Shown here: one piece after another, positions 37,480 through 46,814 of the stretch
How positions within the stretch are numbered: the stretch's first letter is position 1
Layout of the letters: every line of letters starts with the position of its first letter
Source of the DNA: Toxonevra muliebris
Lineage: Eukaryota; Arthropoda; Insecta; Diptera; Pallopteridae
Length of the DNA stretch: 64,000 nt
Direction: 5' to 3'
Assembly: GCA_963691655.1 (NCBI GenBank)
Contig: OY829326.1
Span: forward strand, 93,303,235 to 93,367,234
The notes under the pieces: generated by a model
Seen by the model: the letters and a program-made list of their open reading frames with translations, nothing else
The model's database searches: none
Told to the model about the DNA's origin: nothing
Translations under genes and position numbers: made by a program

Positions 37480-37695
37480 AATATATCATGGACCTTGTCC
37501 AACCAGCAATTCATCCTCCTATATCAATCCATAAAATATTTGCTGTAGTAAATTATAGCTGCTTACACCATAGAACGTTTTAGTCCAAAGATGTAATGTG
37601 CAATGTTGTTATAAACTTCATTAAATTTTTGCCAACTATCGCAATCGACGCCTGTGTAGATTTCACATCCATACAACATGATATGTTTTGGCTAG
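37480..37695 (-). pseudogene. non-LTR reverse transcriptase, C-terminal fragment
   Basis: The minus strand reads MLYGCEIYTGVDCDSWQ, then KFNEVYNNIAHYIFGLKRS, and weaker sequence with stops. LYGCE followed by N-x-hydrophobic-RYVFGLRR-type sequence is the region after the RT palm in jockey/R1-related elements. Only this short block is recognisable. It is abutted by Tc1-like and Merlin-like remnants on either side, all on the minus strand. Confidence 0.6.
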
Positions 37696-37929
37696 CAGAA
37701 GTCTAATTTAATAATAAGTAATACATAAATTATGATTTTGCATCCAAACTTAACTAGTTTGGTTAAAAGGCCATCGATTACCAAGGACCTCGGCAGAGGC
37801 AACAAAAAATATGTCTTACAGATGTCTTGAGGAGAGCCTTTATAAAGTTTTATTGCATGCGGTGGCTTTGGCAATAAAAGGCAATAAACAATAGTGTCAG
37901 ACTGACGTTGTTTCTTGTAAAATTTAAGT

Positions 37930-38514
37930 CGTTTTCACATGAAATCATCGCGACGGATGTCACCGTTTGGAAATATTCGATGAGATACCCATCAAAGTGG
38001 CTCTAAATTCTAAATTCCCTCCATTTATTTTATTTTTCCCTATCCTCCCAGCTTTGTCCCAATCGAAGAAAACTTCATGCAAGAAAGATGACCAGTTAGT
38101 TACAGCGTGCTCGTTAATGCTAATTTCTGACATGAGTAGCTGCATACGAGGCGGCTAAATAAGGATCTAAAAAGCCACAAAACAAGAAATGTGTTGTATT
38201 GTTAAATGCGACCCGAAGAAATGTGTTGTTTTTATGCTGATTTTAAAAAATTGGACTGTTTGTGCTTTTTTTTTTTTTTTTTGATAGGCCACTATGGCTT
38301 GGACTTTATACGATGGACATTCTTTAGAATTTAACACCAAATCGTGCCTTTGCAAAAAGTTCCAGAACTTAACCTCATTCTCACTCAAAACGCAAAACGA
38401 TTTTATCGTCGGTTCGCAGCCCGAACAACCAGTGCTACTCAGACAATTATTTCTTATCATTTCAAAATATTTCGCAATAAAATGTATGAGTGTTAAGCCG
38501 GCGCGCAGTGTCAC
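37930..38514 (-). pseudogene. Merlin/IS1595-like transposase remnant
   Basis: The minus strand first gives VKFWNFLQRHDLVLNSKECP and SYKVQAIVAY, resembling the zinc-ribbon segment (FLQ-HGL...CPxC). After a gap of about 100 bp it gives MSEISINEHAVTNWSSFLHE, VFFDW, then AGRIGKNKINGGNLEFRATL, resembling the HTH and the IGG..VEIDE block before the first catalytic residue of Merlin. Order and spacing fit the family. The acidic catalytic residues are not intact. Inferred from motif memory. Confidence 0.55.
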
Positions 38515-39535
38515 GTGTAGAATAAGTTTTTCTTACAAAAATCAGTTCCCCAAAGTGTCCTAATTAAAAGTTCCTAAGAGACCCCCATCATAAAAACACT
38601 TCTGATTTAGGGAGGGGGGGTTGGGAAGTTTTGCTTGGGGCAGTGTCACAAAATTTTACATAACGTGTTCTGAAAGTGTGGGACTTGCTTTTCAGCTTAC
38701 CGCACCAAAAACCCACCCCAGCTCCAGTTCCCTTCCGTGGTACTACCGTTAAGCATTACACGGAGAAGAAGCGGTTTATTACCTCTTTATGAACATAAAT
38801 CATAAATCCAAGAAACATTGAAGCTTGCAATCTTTTATTTCTCCCTTTAGAGTTTTCCTTTTTACTACGTTTATAAATCAATATTTATTATAAGTCCGTT
38901 TCGAATATCACATTACTGTCTTCAACAAAGCTCTAGTTTTTTTACGACCAATAAATTTGCTGAACACACTAATACAAAAAAATTGCATTCAAATAGTGAT
39001 TTCGGCTAAAATGTCGAGAAAACCCTAAAGTTTTTTGAATTAAAATTGTGGGGAAAAGAATCTTTTTTGTTTATTTCAAAAAATTGATTAAAAAGTTGGG
39101 ATTTCTCGGAATTTTTGTCGAAAACACTATTAGACTGATTTCTTCTAAACTAGAGCCAATCCAGCCAAAGAGCCGATGAATCTGAACTCAGTATTCTCAT
39201 AAAAAAGCTACTCCTTAGGTGCCCCGTTTGTCTCTTTTTTCGACTAGCACAGAAATGTGCTTGAGAAATGAAGTAGGAAATAAAAAACTAAAGAATGAGT
39301 TGCATTAAATTAATAATATTTAAATATTATAAATTACATAATTTAATATAATATTCAAATCAAAATTCTTTATTGCAAAAATCCTTCCACCTCCTTCCGT
39401 TGTCTAATGATTGCTGTAAAATTCAGGTAGATACTCTACCATTTTCTATGAACTGCATGAAAATGATAAGTTTTATAACACTTTACTCGCATATTTAGGT
39501 ATAAATAAGAAATAAAAATAAAATTTTATAAAAAA

Positions 39536-39890
39536 CTAGCTGGCCCGGCAGACGTTTTCATGCCTTTAGTATTTTAATGTGAAAATTAAGTAAGCAGCAG
39601 AAAAAGCTGTAAAAAATAGTAGTAGAAAATAAGAAAAATTGTGGAAAAAATTAGTAGAAAATAGTATTGAAAATAGTAGTAGTAAATAAAAGTAGGGCAT
39701 GGTGCCATACCCACTAATCCAACAAACTGAAAGAATACGTAAAGATGTTATCACATCAATAATACTTCCATACCAATCCTTAGTATCGTACTACAAATTG
39801 TTCCTGCGATATCCTAAAAAGATTGGTTAAGCCATTAAAAAGTTATTGAATAACATACAGACGCACCAACGATTTTATTTTTTTTCAAAT
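39536..39890 (+). repeat. repeat beginning AACTAGCTGGCCCGGCAGAC
   Basis: ACTAGCTGGCCCGGCAGACG is close to a start (CTAGCTGACCCGGCAAACG) that I remember from abundant insect interspersed repeats, and the end ACATACAGACGCACCAACGA also fits those. There is no coding in between. Family name unknown to me. Confidence 0.45.
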
Positions 39891-40172
39891 ATGAAAGCTG
39901 AGATCAGAGGATTATTCTGGGAGAGTTTAGTATAACATCCATTTACCCAATACCTTAAATTTTCTGCCCCATTGCTGGTCTGTTAACCAACGTAAACACA
40001 TATTTTTAAAAAATTCGTACTAGTGAATCTCACAAATTTCATATTAAAGGTTATGCCCTGTGGTTTAAGCTAAGTGATGGTGATCAAAGCAAATTATAAA
40101 ATTAAGCATTTATGAAAGTTTATATAAAACCATAGAGGCAGTGTGTTCACTATATTTTATTATATTTTGCAG

Positions 40173-40425
40173 ATACATCGCTGTGACACATCCAATATAC
40201 TACTCCAAGCACAAAAGCAACACTCGTCTTTGCCTCATGATTGTACTCGTTTGGGTGATTTCGGCGGCCATTGGTACACCCATTATTCTAGGGCTGAATA
40301 ACACACCAGATCGTGATCCAAACTTGTGTGTATTCTACAATACTGATTTCATTTTATACTCATCGTTCCTAAGCTTTTATATACCATGCATGGTAATGGT
40401 ATATCTCTATTGGCATATATTTAAG
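40173..40425 (+). CDS. Dop2R: D2-like dopamine receptor, TM4-TM5 exon
   Basis: The exon begins after TATTTTGCAG by completing the Arg of DRY, then reads YIAVTHPIYYSKHK (end of TM3 and ICL2). TM4 contains the conserved Trp in VLVWVISAAIG. ECL2 (LNNTPDRDPNLCVFYN) supplies the disulfide Cys and an N-linked glycosylation sequon, NNT. TM5 has the catechol-binding serine pattern YSSFLSFYIP expected of dopamine receptors. It ends WHIFK|GTAAGG in phase 0. The open frame runs past the donor, but the following residues do not resemble the receptor, whereas the donor joins exactly to the next exon. Confidence 0.96.
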
Positions 40426-40678
40426 GTAAGGTGCAACCAAAAACCCATAAATATTAAATATAAATGCATCTACACTCGAACGCACACAGGCATAGCCTAG
40501 AATGTAGTAAATGTAAATCCATTATGGTTTAATTAAATATGCACAAATGCATTTCATTAAATATTCAAACAAAAAAAACTTTATTTTAAAAATAAATTCT
40601 ACTCGTATTAAATTAAACACCGTAATTTGTTTTTTTTTTTTTTTTTTGTGTGCTTGTTTGTTTTTGTACTGCTTTTAG

Positions 40679-40977
40679 GCGTTGCGGAATCGTGCTCGAA
40701 AGCAACGTGCAGCGCGGAAACCTCATCTGTCGGAATTGACAGGCGGAAGCGTTATTGAGAACATTGCACAAACAAGAAGATTAGCGGAAACAGCATTGGA
40801 TAGCAGTAGGCATGCAGTTCGCATTATCCCTGATGAGCCGGCGACAAATACCGGATCCGGGTCGAATGAGGAGGAGGACGAAAATGCTATTTCGCCTGAC
40901 ATTGATGACTGTCATGTTATCGTAAATGACAAATCTACAGAATTCATGCTCGCAACGGTTGTGGAGGAGACCGGCAA
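40679..40977 (+). CDS. Dop2R: D2-like dopamine receptor, proximal ICL3 exon
   Basis: The exon starts in phase 0 after a T-rich tract ending GCTTTTAG. It encodes about 99 residues of the third intracellular loop: a basic segment ALRNRARKQRAARKP, then LSELTGGSVIENIAQ, and an acidic stretch SNEEEDENAISPDIDD. This loop binds G protein and regulators. Its sequence is nearly invariant against Drosophila Dop2R as I know it, which fixes the gene identity. It ends ETGK-type AA|GTAAGT in phase 2; the split codon becomes Asn when joined to the exon at 42434. Confidence 0.96.
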
Positions 40978-42433
40978 GTAAGTTACAAATTTATGTACGT
41001 ATGTATTTGTGGGTGAGAGAAATTGCGGAAAAAATTTAACCCATAGATGATGCTGGGAGATTATAAATGAAATGTGTGTTGCCACCTGGCAAATCTACAA
41101 TAATTATGTGTATGTAGTACAGTGTGGAAATAAACTCTAGTGCAGAAACCTAAGCATGCTACCCAATGTCATGGATGGTAATGCTTATTTTCCTACTTTA
41201 CTTTTTATTTAGTAGAAGGGAAAATACATGTTCTTATGAGTATTGGTCAGCCAACAAATACATATGTAGGTACCTACAAAATAAGAGTTAATAGTTGAAA
41301 CTTGTAAGGTTGAAGAGGTGGTGCCAATACCCTACATTGAAATTGAATGAGGCCACATTATCTTCTGCTTGCCATAGCTCCGAGAGCTACTACATTTATA
41401 ATGTTTTTTTTAGTAACATGGGAAGTTCCACGCTTTCTGCTCGGAATTACCTTCACAGTAAAGCCCCTTTGCTCTTTGGCTTAGAATTGCCAAATCAAAG
41501 GAATCAAACATCGAAACCCGTATTGGTTGGCTGTATATATTTCTGAAGGTAACATTTTTCGATAAACTCTGAATGCTGAAACACCTAACAGATCCTAGGA
41601 CGGATTTTAGAAATAAAACACCTCACGGTGTAGCTAAACCAGATTTAATTGAAAGACTCTTGCATACGAATTTTCTTTCTTGATTACTGTTGATGGGCAC
41701 TCCATAGCTTGAATATTTTAAGACCAAGCACAAAAATAAAGGGTGAGGTAAAAAAAGCAAAAACTCGTGATTTTGTCCTTATTACTTTTTACTCTTTTCT
41801 CAAAAGCCTGAAGTGGTAGACACCGGATCGTTATCAGTGCATCAAAATTTTTTCAGATTGACTACCAAAATACCGTAAAACTAACTTGTTGGACAGTACA
41901 AGAGAAAAGTACCCGCGAAAGAAAGTACCATGAACATCAATTTTTTGTCAAAAGGCAAAAGCCAAATTTCTATCTAGAATCGTTCGGGGAGACTACAGCC
42001 GTCATAGCCTTCCACCATTGTCTATGACAGCTTAGGCTTCAAACTTTGAAAATAAGGTTTTGGATTCGCCAAACGTAGTAATCTCTACTCACTCTGGATC
42101 CCACATATGCATATACTTATGATTCATATCCAATTCGTAATATTTATTGATTTTTTACTGCATGTAAAGATGCAATATATTTATCATTATAATGTCAGCA
42201 TTTCCAGAAAAATGCATGAGACCTTACCAATGTCTCCCACACTATTTGCTAATTGATTGCAGTTTATTTTGTCGTCGTTTAACACATTTTTTCATTACAA
42301 TAAAAAATATAATCGTTTATTTTTCCTCGCTTTCTCTTTTTGTATCCTTTCTCTTTCACTATTTATCATACTTCAACCTCAACCATGCCGTGTGTCCAAT
42401 AATGTTCGACGCCCACCACTTGCTTCACTCAAG
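40978..42433 (+). other. Dop2R intron before cassette A
   Basis: No transposon recognised. The frame of cassette A is open upstream to about 42192, but its content (FITIKNIIVYFSSLSLF) is hydrophobic and T-rich, as expected of an intron end with a polypyrimidine region at 42280-42370. Confidence 0.6.
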
Positions 42434-42661
42434 CAGCGTTGTGGCGCAGATCACCACCCAACCGCAGCTGGTGGTAGCAGACCCAAATGGTAATCATGAT
42501 TCTGGTTATGCACCATCAAACGTTGACGATGTCCTTACAGGCGCAGCTGACTCATCGCCACCTGACAGTCCGGTAGCCAGCGGGACGACGCTGAAACGGT
42601 CAAGCGTAAGCAGTCGACGCGACACAGTGGAAGGTTCACCAAAACGAGAACCCGCCCTCAG
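42434..42661 (+). CDS. Dop2R: D2-like receptor, ICL3 cassette exon A
   Basis: This exon has 228 bp, exactly 76 codons, and enters and leaves in phase 2, so skipping it keeps the frame. It begins after the weak acceptor CTTCACTCAAG and ends AG|GTAAAA, also weak. It encodes SVVAQITTQPQLVV, then NHDSGYAPSNVDD and a Ser/Pro/Arg-rich end (SSPPDSPVAS, SSRRDTVEGS). The first half matches Drosophila Dop2R closely; the second half lacks the Ala-rich expansion I recall in Drosophila. The frame is also open upstream of the acceptor, but that part reads as intron-like hydrophobic sequence. ICL3 isoforms differing by cassette use are known for fly D2R. Confidence 0.93.
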
Positions 42662-42919
42662 GTAAAAGTTACTGACTTTCCAAAACATGACCACACACTA
42701 CGACACTAAACGTAAACGTATGTAATAAAACTGCAACTGACTGGAGACTGACTATATAAATTTCGCATAAATTCACTTCGCGGGCGCACACGTTGACACT
42801 TAACGAAATTTATTGGCGATTAAGTTTCCATTTTTGCATTTTCTCATTCGTTGTTTTTTCTTCTGTTCTACTTCCCCTTTTTGTGCAAACTTATGCCACA
42901 CACACACACACGCACACAG

Positions 42920-43048
42920 TGTTGCCATGAAGTCCTTTGTGCGCCACGGTGTTCAAGAGGCTATGACACTCGCACGCAACGACTCCACCTTATCGGCAAC
43001 ATCGAAAGCTTCCTCGCGAAAAGATAAGAAAAACTCGCAGGCGTCCAG
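42920..43048 (+). CDS. Dop2R: D2-like receptor, ICL3 cassette exon B
   Basis: This exon has 129 bp, 43 codons, and is again phase 2 to phase 2, so it is a second symmetric cassette. The acceptor lies directly at the end of a CA repeat (CACACGCACACAG) without a normal pyrimidine tract, which suggests regulated or weak recognition. It encodes SVAMKSFVRHGVQEA and then MTLARNDSTLSATSK, ending with KDKKNSQAS and a split codon. The Ser/Thr-rich content offers possible phosphorylation sites. It ends AG|GTAAGT. Confidence 0.93.
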
Positions 43049-43352
43049 GTAAGTTTCGCTTGCAAGTAGTCGTCACCACCATCGTCGTCGTCGTCGTTAT
43101 TACCTTCATCGCAGACGTAATGATGGTAGTGGCAGCGATAATGATGATGGTGAGGAGCACATGACTATAATTAAAAGTTTCAAAGGATTGGAATATTAAC
43201 ACCTTCTTGCATAAATTTATTGTTATTTTTTCTTCTGTTTCTTTCTTTCTTCTTTTTTTCCACTTTCTTTGTTATTCTATTTGCATTTGTTTTTTATGCC
43301 GACGCCATCAACATCGTCGACAACTTTCATCGCATGTAAATTGCAGCGGCAG

Positions 43353-43453
43353 ATTCACAATTTATAAGGTACATAAAGCGTCCAAAAAGAAACGGGAAAA
43401 ATCATCAGCAAAAAAGGAGCGTAAGGCCACAAAAACTCTCGCCATCGTGTTGG
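43353..43453 (+). CDS. Dop2R: D2-like receptor, distal ICL3 / TM6 start exon
   Basis: The exon encodes RFTIYKVHKASKKK, then KSSAKKERKATKTLAIVL, the basic end of ICL3 and the start of TM6. Two acceptors lie 6 bp apart (TTGCAG at 43341-43346 and CGGCAG at 43347-43352). The downstream one gives QAS-R-FTIYK, matching the fly family; the upstream one would insert Ser-Gly before the Arg. It ends G|GTAAGT in phase 1 inside the TM6 Gly codon. Confidence 0.94.
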
Positions 43454-44048
43454 GTAAGTTCAGTGTTTGTGGTAACAGACAAAGTGAAAAGCGAAACGAG
43501 AAAAAAATAAACTTTTCAACTGAATACAATTAAAATTTTATGCCATGTTTAAGTTGGTTAAATATTATTAAAGGACTTTAATAACTCAAAAACTGACACT
43601 GACAAACACCTACACGCACACACATACATACATGGGCACACCACACCAAACTGCAGACAGCTAAACTTCGAACTGGGTCGCCGGTTTTACAAATTTTGGT
43701 TTCTCCCCTTTATTTGTTTTTGTTTGAAAGAAAGAAGCGAAGTCGCTCAAGTTTTATGACTTTCGCAAGGAATTTAAATGCTAATTTAAAATAATTTATA
43801 AAAATATGTTATGGTAAATCAATGGTTATGCTTCATCAGTTTATGAACCTACTGGTTCATATGACGACCAAACGGTAATAGATTACGGGGAAGATCTTGC
43901 ATCATGTAATTTACATTTGTAAACTTTAGTTGTGATTTAAGTTATGCTGTAAAAACCTATTTGTTTTTTTTTTTAAGGAGTTAGAAAGAGGAATAATATT
44001 TACATAAATAAGTTTAATACCATACAGCTCTTGTTTTAATATTTCTTT

Positions 44049-44138
44049 AATATGCTCCCGAGGGCTTCCTGCCATAAGGGCATATCGACCAAGTTGTATC
44101 TTGGCGGATACGCCCTTGTGCAAGAAGCCCTCGATATT
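44049..44138 (+). ncRNA. pre-miRNA-like hairpin in the last Dop2R intron
   Basis: A 5' arm GAGGGCTTCCTGCCATAAGG (continuing to CCAAG at 44093) can pair with a 3' arm running from CTTGGCGGATACGCCCTTG to GAAGCCCTC, around a short loop TTGTAT. The two arms match over about 33 positions with a handful of mismatches and one 1-nt bulge. AATAT and ATATT extend the base beyond a bulge of about 5 nt. Length and loop suit a microRNA precursor in the host sense orientation. A small MITE relic is the alternative. I recognise no known miRNA. Confidence 0.4.
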
Positions 44139-44759
44139 AAATAGCAATCAGTGCAAAAAGTAATTGAATACATTTCCTACATTGTTGAAATACGCTCACG
44201 TGCTTTTAGTATGTATGAGTCATTCCTTAATTTTTTGAACGAAATTAAAACAGAAAGAAGCGACCTCTTTCGATTTTCTTCGAATTTAACACACACGTAC
44301 AGCCTTATACCCAGTAGTAAATTTGCGTTGAAGTTTCGTCAAATAAAATTTCGTTTAGGAATGAAAGGTAGAGTATTGCGCTGATCGGCTCAAAATCAGC
44401 GGAAAGCCGGCGCCGGTTATTTTTAACAAGCTGCCGACAATATTTTACGTTAAGCCGCCGCACAGTACGAAATTTCGGCGGACATTATGTATTTTAACAT
44501 TAACATTAAAATAGGCTAAAGTATGGTATATTTTGTGCCACTAAAAATATATATGGATTTATAAGTAATTTTATATTATAGAAGCTAAAACTTACTTTTA
44601 ATTAAATTTATTTTATTGCACTGCTACTTGAATATATTTTATGGGAAATGTTTATTAGCTGCTAGCCAGTTGGCCAGTTGGTGTTTTTTAAGGTTATAAA
44701 AGAATTGTTTGACAATTCTGAATCACTCAATTCTTTCATTATATGAGAAACTATTTCGT

Positions 44760-45080
44760 TTACACCTCATTAATAAAGAGGGCATGACCCTTATGGGGAG
44801 AAAATAATGGCACTAAGCGATACCCGGGTATATGGGAATCCAGTGGATCTGCACCCTCAAACACCTAGGTCTCGCCTAGGGCCATTATATGGGGTTTATG
44901 GAGATTAATAAATGCAAATACAGAGAAGAGATTTGCCCTGAGTGCGTGAATATTGCAAAAAGCTATGCATGGAATGAACAATAGTAAAAAAAAAGCATTG
45001 CGGTAAGTCTTAAGCCCTTTACCCCAATGAATTTCAAATTTATCAATGCCGACTATGACCGCATGTAGCGTCAATGAATG
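44760..45080 (-). pseudogene. non-LTR endonuclease-domain fragment
   Basis: The minus strand reads NIHALRANLFSVFAFINLHK, PHIMALGET and, past a stop, VFEGADPLDSHIPGYRLVPL, FSPHKGHALFINEV. N-RGLRSN, P-ALxET and IPGY-LV..HxxG-xLFI are the conserved blocks at the start of the APE-type endonuclease of jockey-like elements. It lies antisense inside the last Dop2R intron. Confidence 0.75.
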
Positions 45081-45335
45081 AAATAGGAAGAAGGAAGGAA
45101 AAAATAAATCAACACCAATGCAATTTTGCCGAGCTTTTGTGATTGGTGTTCTTTAATTGTTGTTGTGTTGTTGGTTACACTGTGTTACAAAATTTAGTGA
45201 AGTAGAAATACCTGGGAAGTTATACTATTTTTCTTGTGGGTTTTTGTCGAAATTTTTCAAACAACCCCAAAATCTTGATTTACCGTTAAAAACCGGTTTT
45301 ACGTACCTTTTCGCACTTATAAGTCTGTAACTTAG

Positions 45336-45497
45336 TTGATTATCAATACAAACTTCTTCTTAGATAACCTGGGTCAGTTCAACGATGAACATGACGATCA
45401 TTTTCACCAAGCATGGCTACGTTACGAGAGAAGTGACTCAAATTTTATACGTAATGGCTTATTAGAAGCATTTTACAATGTTTTCCGAAAATTCTGA
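45336..45497 (+). pseudogene. TE-associated ORF remnant, block 2
   Basis: A 53-codon open frame reads LDNLGQFNDEHDDHFHQAWL, RYERSDSNFIRNGLLEAF and ends with TGA. NLG-xSDEHGERFHQDI is the recurrent downstream block of the ORF family at 24657-25091. It lies in the last Dop2R intron with no splice context, so it is most likely an inserted fragment. Confidence 0.4.
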
Positions 45498-46073
45498 TTT
45501 TTTTTTTGTTTTTTTGGAATTGAACTAAAAGGAAATCAATTACTTTTTATGAATCATTCCAACTAAATCGGAATTTAATTCCAAGAAAGTAATTGATTAC
45601 ACTTAAATTCCTTTCTATTCAATTACATTTTCAATTCCTTTAAGGAATTGATATATTTTTAATTACAAAATACAATTATAAAATATAATTATCATGCTTA
45701 CTTTACTGAGTTTGCTCATGTCTGTACTAAGGTAATGCCTTTGTTCCAATTATGCTTATTTACTACTGAGTATAAGGCATAACTGTGTGCAAAGTTTAAA
45801 GAAAATCGAAAGAGAACGACTTCCAAATTTGCTATTTTCATTCGACAAAGAATGACCCTTCTAAGTAAAAGTTTCCACTTTTCATAAGATGGATTGTTCG
45901 TCATTTTATTATTTTTTAAAAGTTAATAATAAATTAAGTGCTTCAATTATGTATTTAATTGTATGGTTTCGCACTCTGAAAAATCCTAATAAATAATCTG
46001 ATTTACAAAAATTCTAGTATTAAAAACTAAACTTTCTTTAATATTCTTCTTCAATTTTCATTAAATATTTTAG

Positions 46074-46285
46074 GAGTTTTTCTTTTCTGCTGGGCACCAT
46101 TCTTCAGTTGCAACATTATGGATGCACTGTGCGCGAAATATGAAGTGGACTGTAGGCCAACATTAGAAGTCTACATCATCACGACGTGGCTTGGTTATGT
46201 TAACAGTTTCGTGAATCCAATCATTTATACGATATTCAATCCAGAATTTCGTAAGGCATTTAAGAAAATTGTGCACATGGGGTGA
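46074..46285 (+). CDS. Dop2R: D2-like receptor, TM6-TM7 and C-terminus exon
   Basis: After ATATTTTAG the exon completes the Gly codon and reads [16 protein letters not shown], the TM6 CWxP toggle motif. ECL3 follows ([14 protein letters not shown], with two Cys), then TM7 [17 protein letters not shown] with the NPxxY motif, and helix 8 plus a short tail [15 protein letters not shown] before TGA at 46283-46285. The short tail ending just after helix 8 is characteristic of D2-class receptors. About 2.6 kb of intron precedes it. Confidence 0.96.
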
Positions 46286-46360
46286 TTAAAATCAACAGCA
46301 ACTACAACAAGAACAATATTATTAATAATAGTATATAATTACAATAAACAAATAAAATAT
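46286..46360 (+). promoter_or_regulatory. Dop2R 3' UTR start with two AATAAA signals
   Basis: AATAAA hexamers occur at 46343-46348 and 46351-46356, 58 and 66 bp after the stop. Another AATAAA-rich run follows to about 46560. Cleavage cannot be placed from sequence alone, and fly neuronal genes often use far distal sites, so the UTR may extend to the mariner at 46815 or beyond. Confidence 0.45.
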
Positions 46361-46814
46361 CCAAGCGATATAAAAACTATAGCAGCAGCAGGAACAACAA
46401 CAGAAAGACGATTTACTCTAATCTTTATACATAATAGGAAATTTAAAATAAAAATAATATTAAAAAAAATACATACAAGAAGAACTTCAACATACATAGT
46501 ACTTACATACATAAATAATAAAACTTAAGCTATAAAATATTTTATAAATATTTTTATTGTGCCAAGGTAAGAAGTACATATACACATATAGCAACAACAA
46601 CAACAACAAAATTAAAATACTTATGTATAATTAATTATTAAATGCGCGAAAGCAAACTGCGTATAAAAATTGGCGAAAAAAATAAACATTTGTAATTATA
46701 CACATCTACATACATACGTACACTCACATACATACATCAGTTTACATTATATTAGTTATTTAAAATTATTCTTGTTTATAATATTTTCTTTTTTTTTTAA
46801 TAATTTCGTTATTA

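Larger units (their letters stand above)
43454..46073 (+). other. last Dop2R intron
   Basis: The intron holds, in order, a CA-rich tract (43608-43630), the hairpin at 44049-44138, a GC-richer dyad-containing patch at 44390-44480 (AAAGCCGGCGCCGGTT), the antisense endonuclease fragment at 44760-45080, the TE-associated ORF block at 45336-45497 and the repeat at 45527-45600. Confidence 0.6.
30958..46285 (+). other. Dop2R: Dop2R-like locus, TM3 to stop
   Basis: Seven exons (30958-31070, 40173-40425, 40679-40977, 42434-42661, 42920-43048, 43353-43453, 46074-46285) splice into one open frame of 1335 nt, 444 codons plus stop, with no in-frame stop. Donors are GTAAGT, GTAAGG, GTAAGT, GTAAAA, GTAAGT and GTAAGT; every acceptor ends in AG. 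Introns measure about 9102, 253, 1456, 258, 304 and 2620 bp. The order is TM3, ICL2, TM4, ECL2, TM5, a long ICL3, TM6, ECL3, TM7 and a very short C-tail, the D2-class layout (long third loop, short tail). D2-like receptors are plasma-membrane GPCRs that couple to Gi/o and lower cAMP. The N-terminus and TM1-TM2 are not in these exons and must be upstream. Confidence 0.95.

Noticed and set aside
37967..38563. Plus-strand frames of 63 and 89 codons
   Set aside because: They are antisense shadows of the Merlin-like remnant and carry no motif.
40426..40500. Extension of the TM5 exon past GTAAGG to a stop
   Set aside because: The added residues (VRCNQKPINIKYKC) are intron-like; splicing gives the conserved HIFK-ALRNRARKQ junction. 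A truncated isoform by intron retention cannot be excluded but has no support.
42192..42433. Upstream extension of cassette A as coding
   Set aside because: It is T-rich and hydrophobic, unlike an intracellular loop, and the AAG|C junction at 42433 reproduces the conserved N-SVVAQ join exactly.
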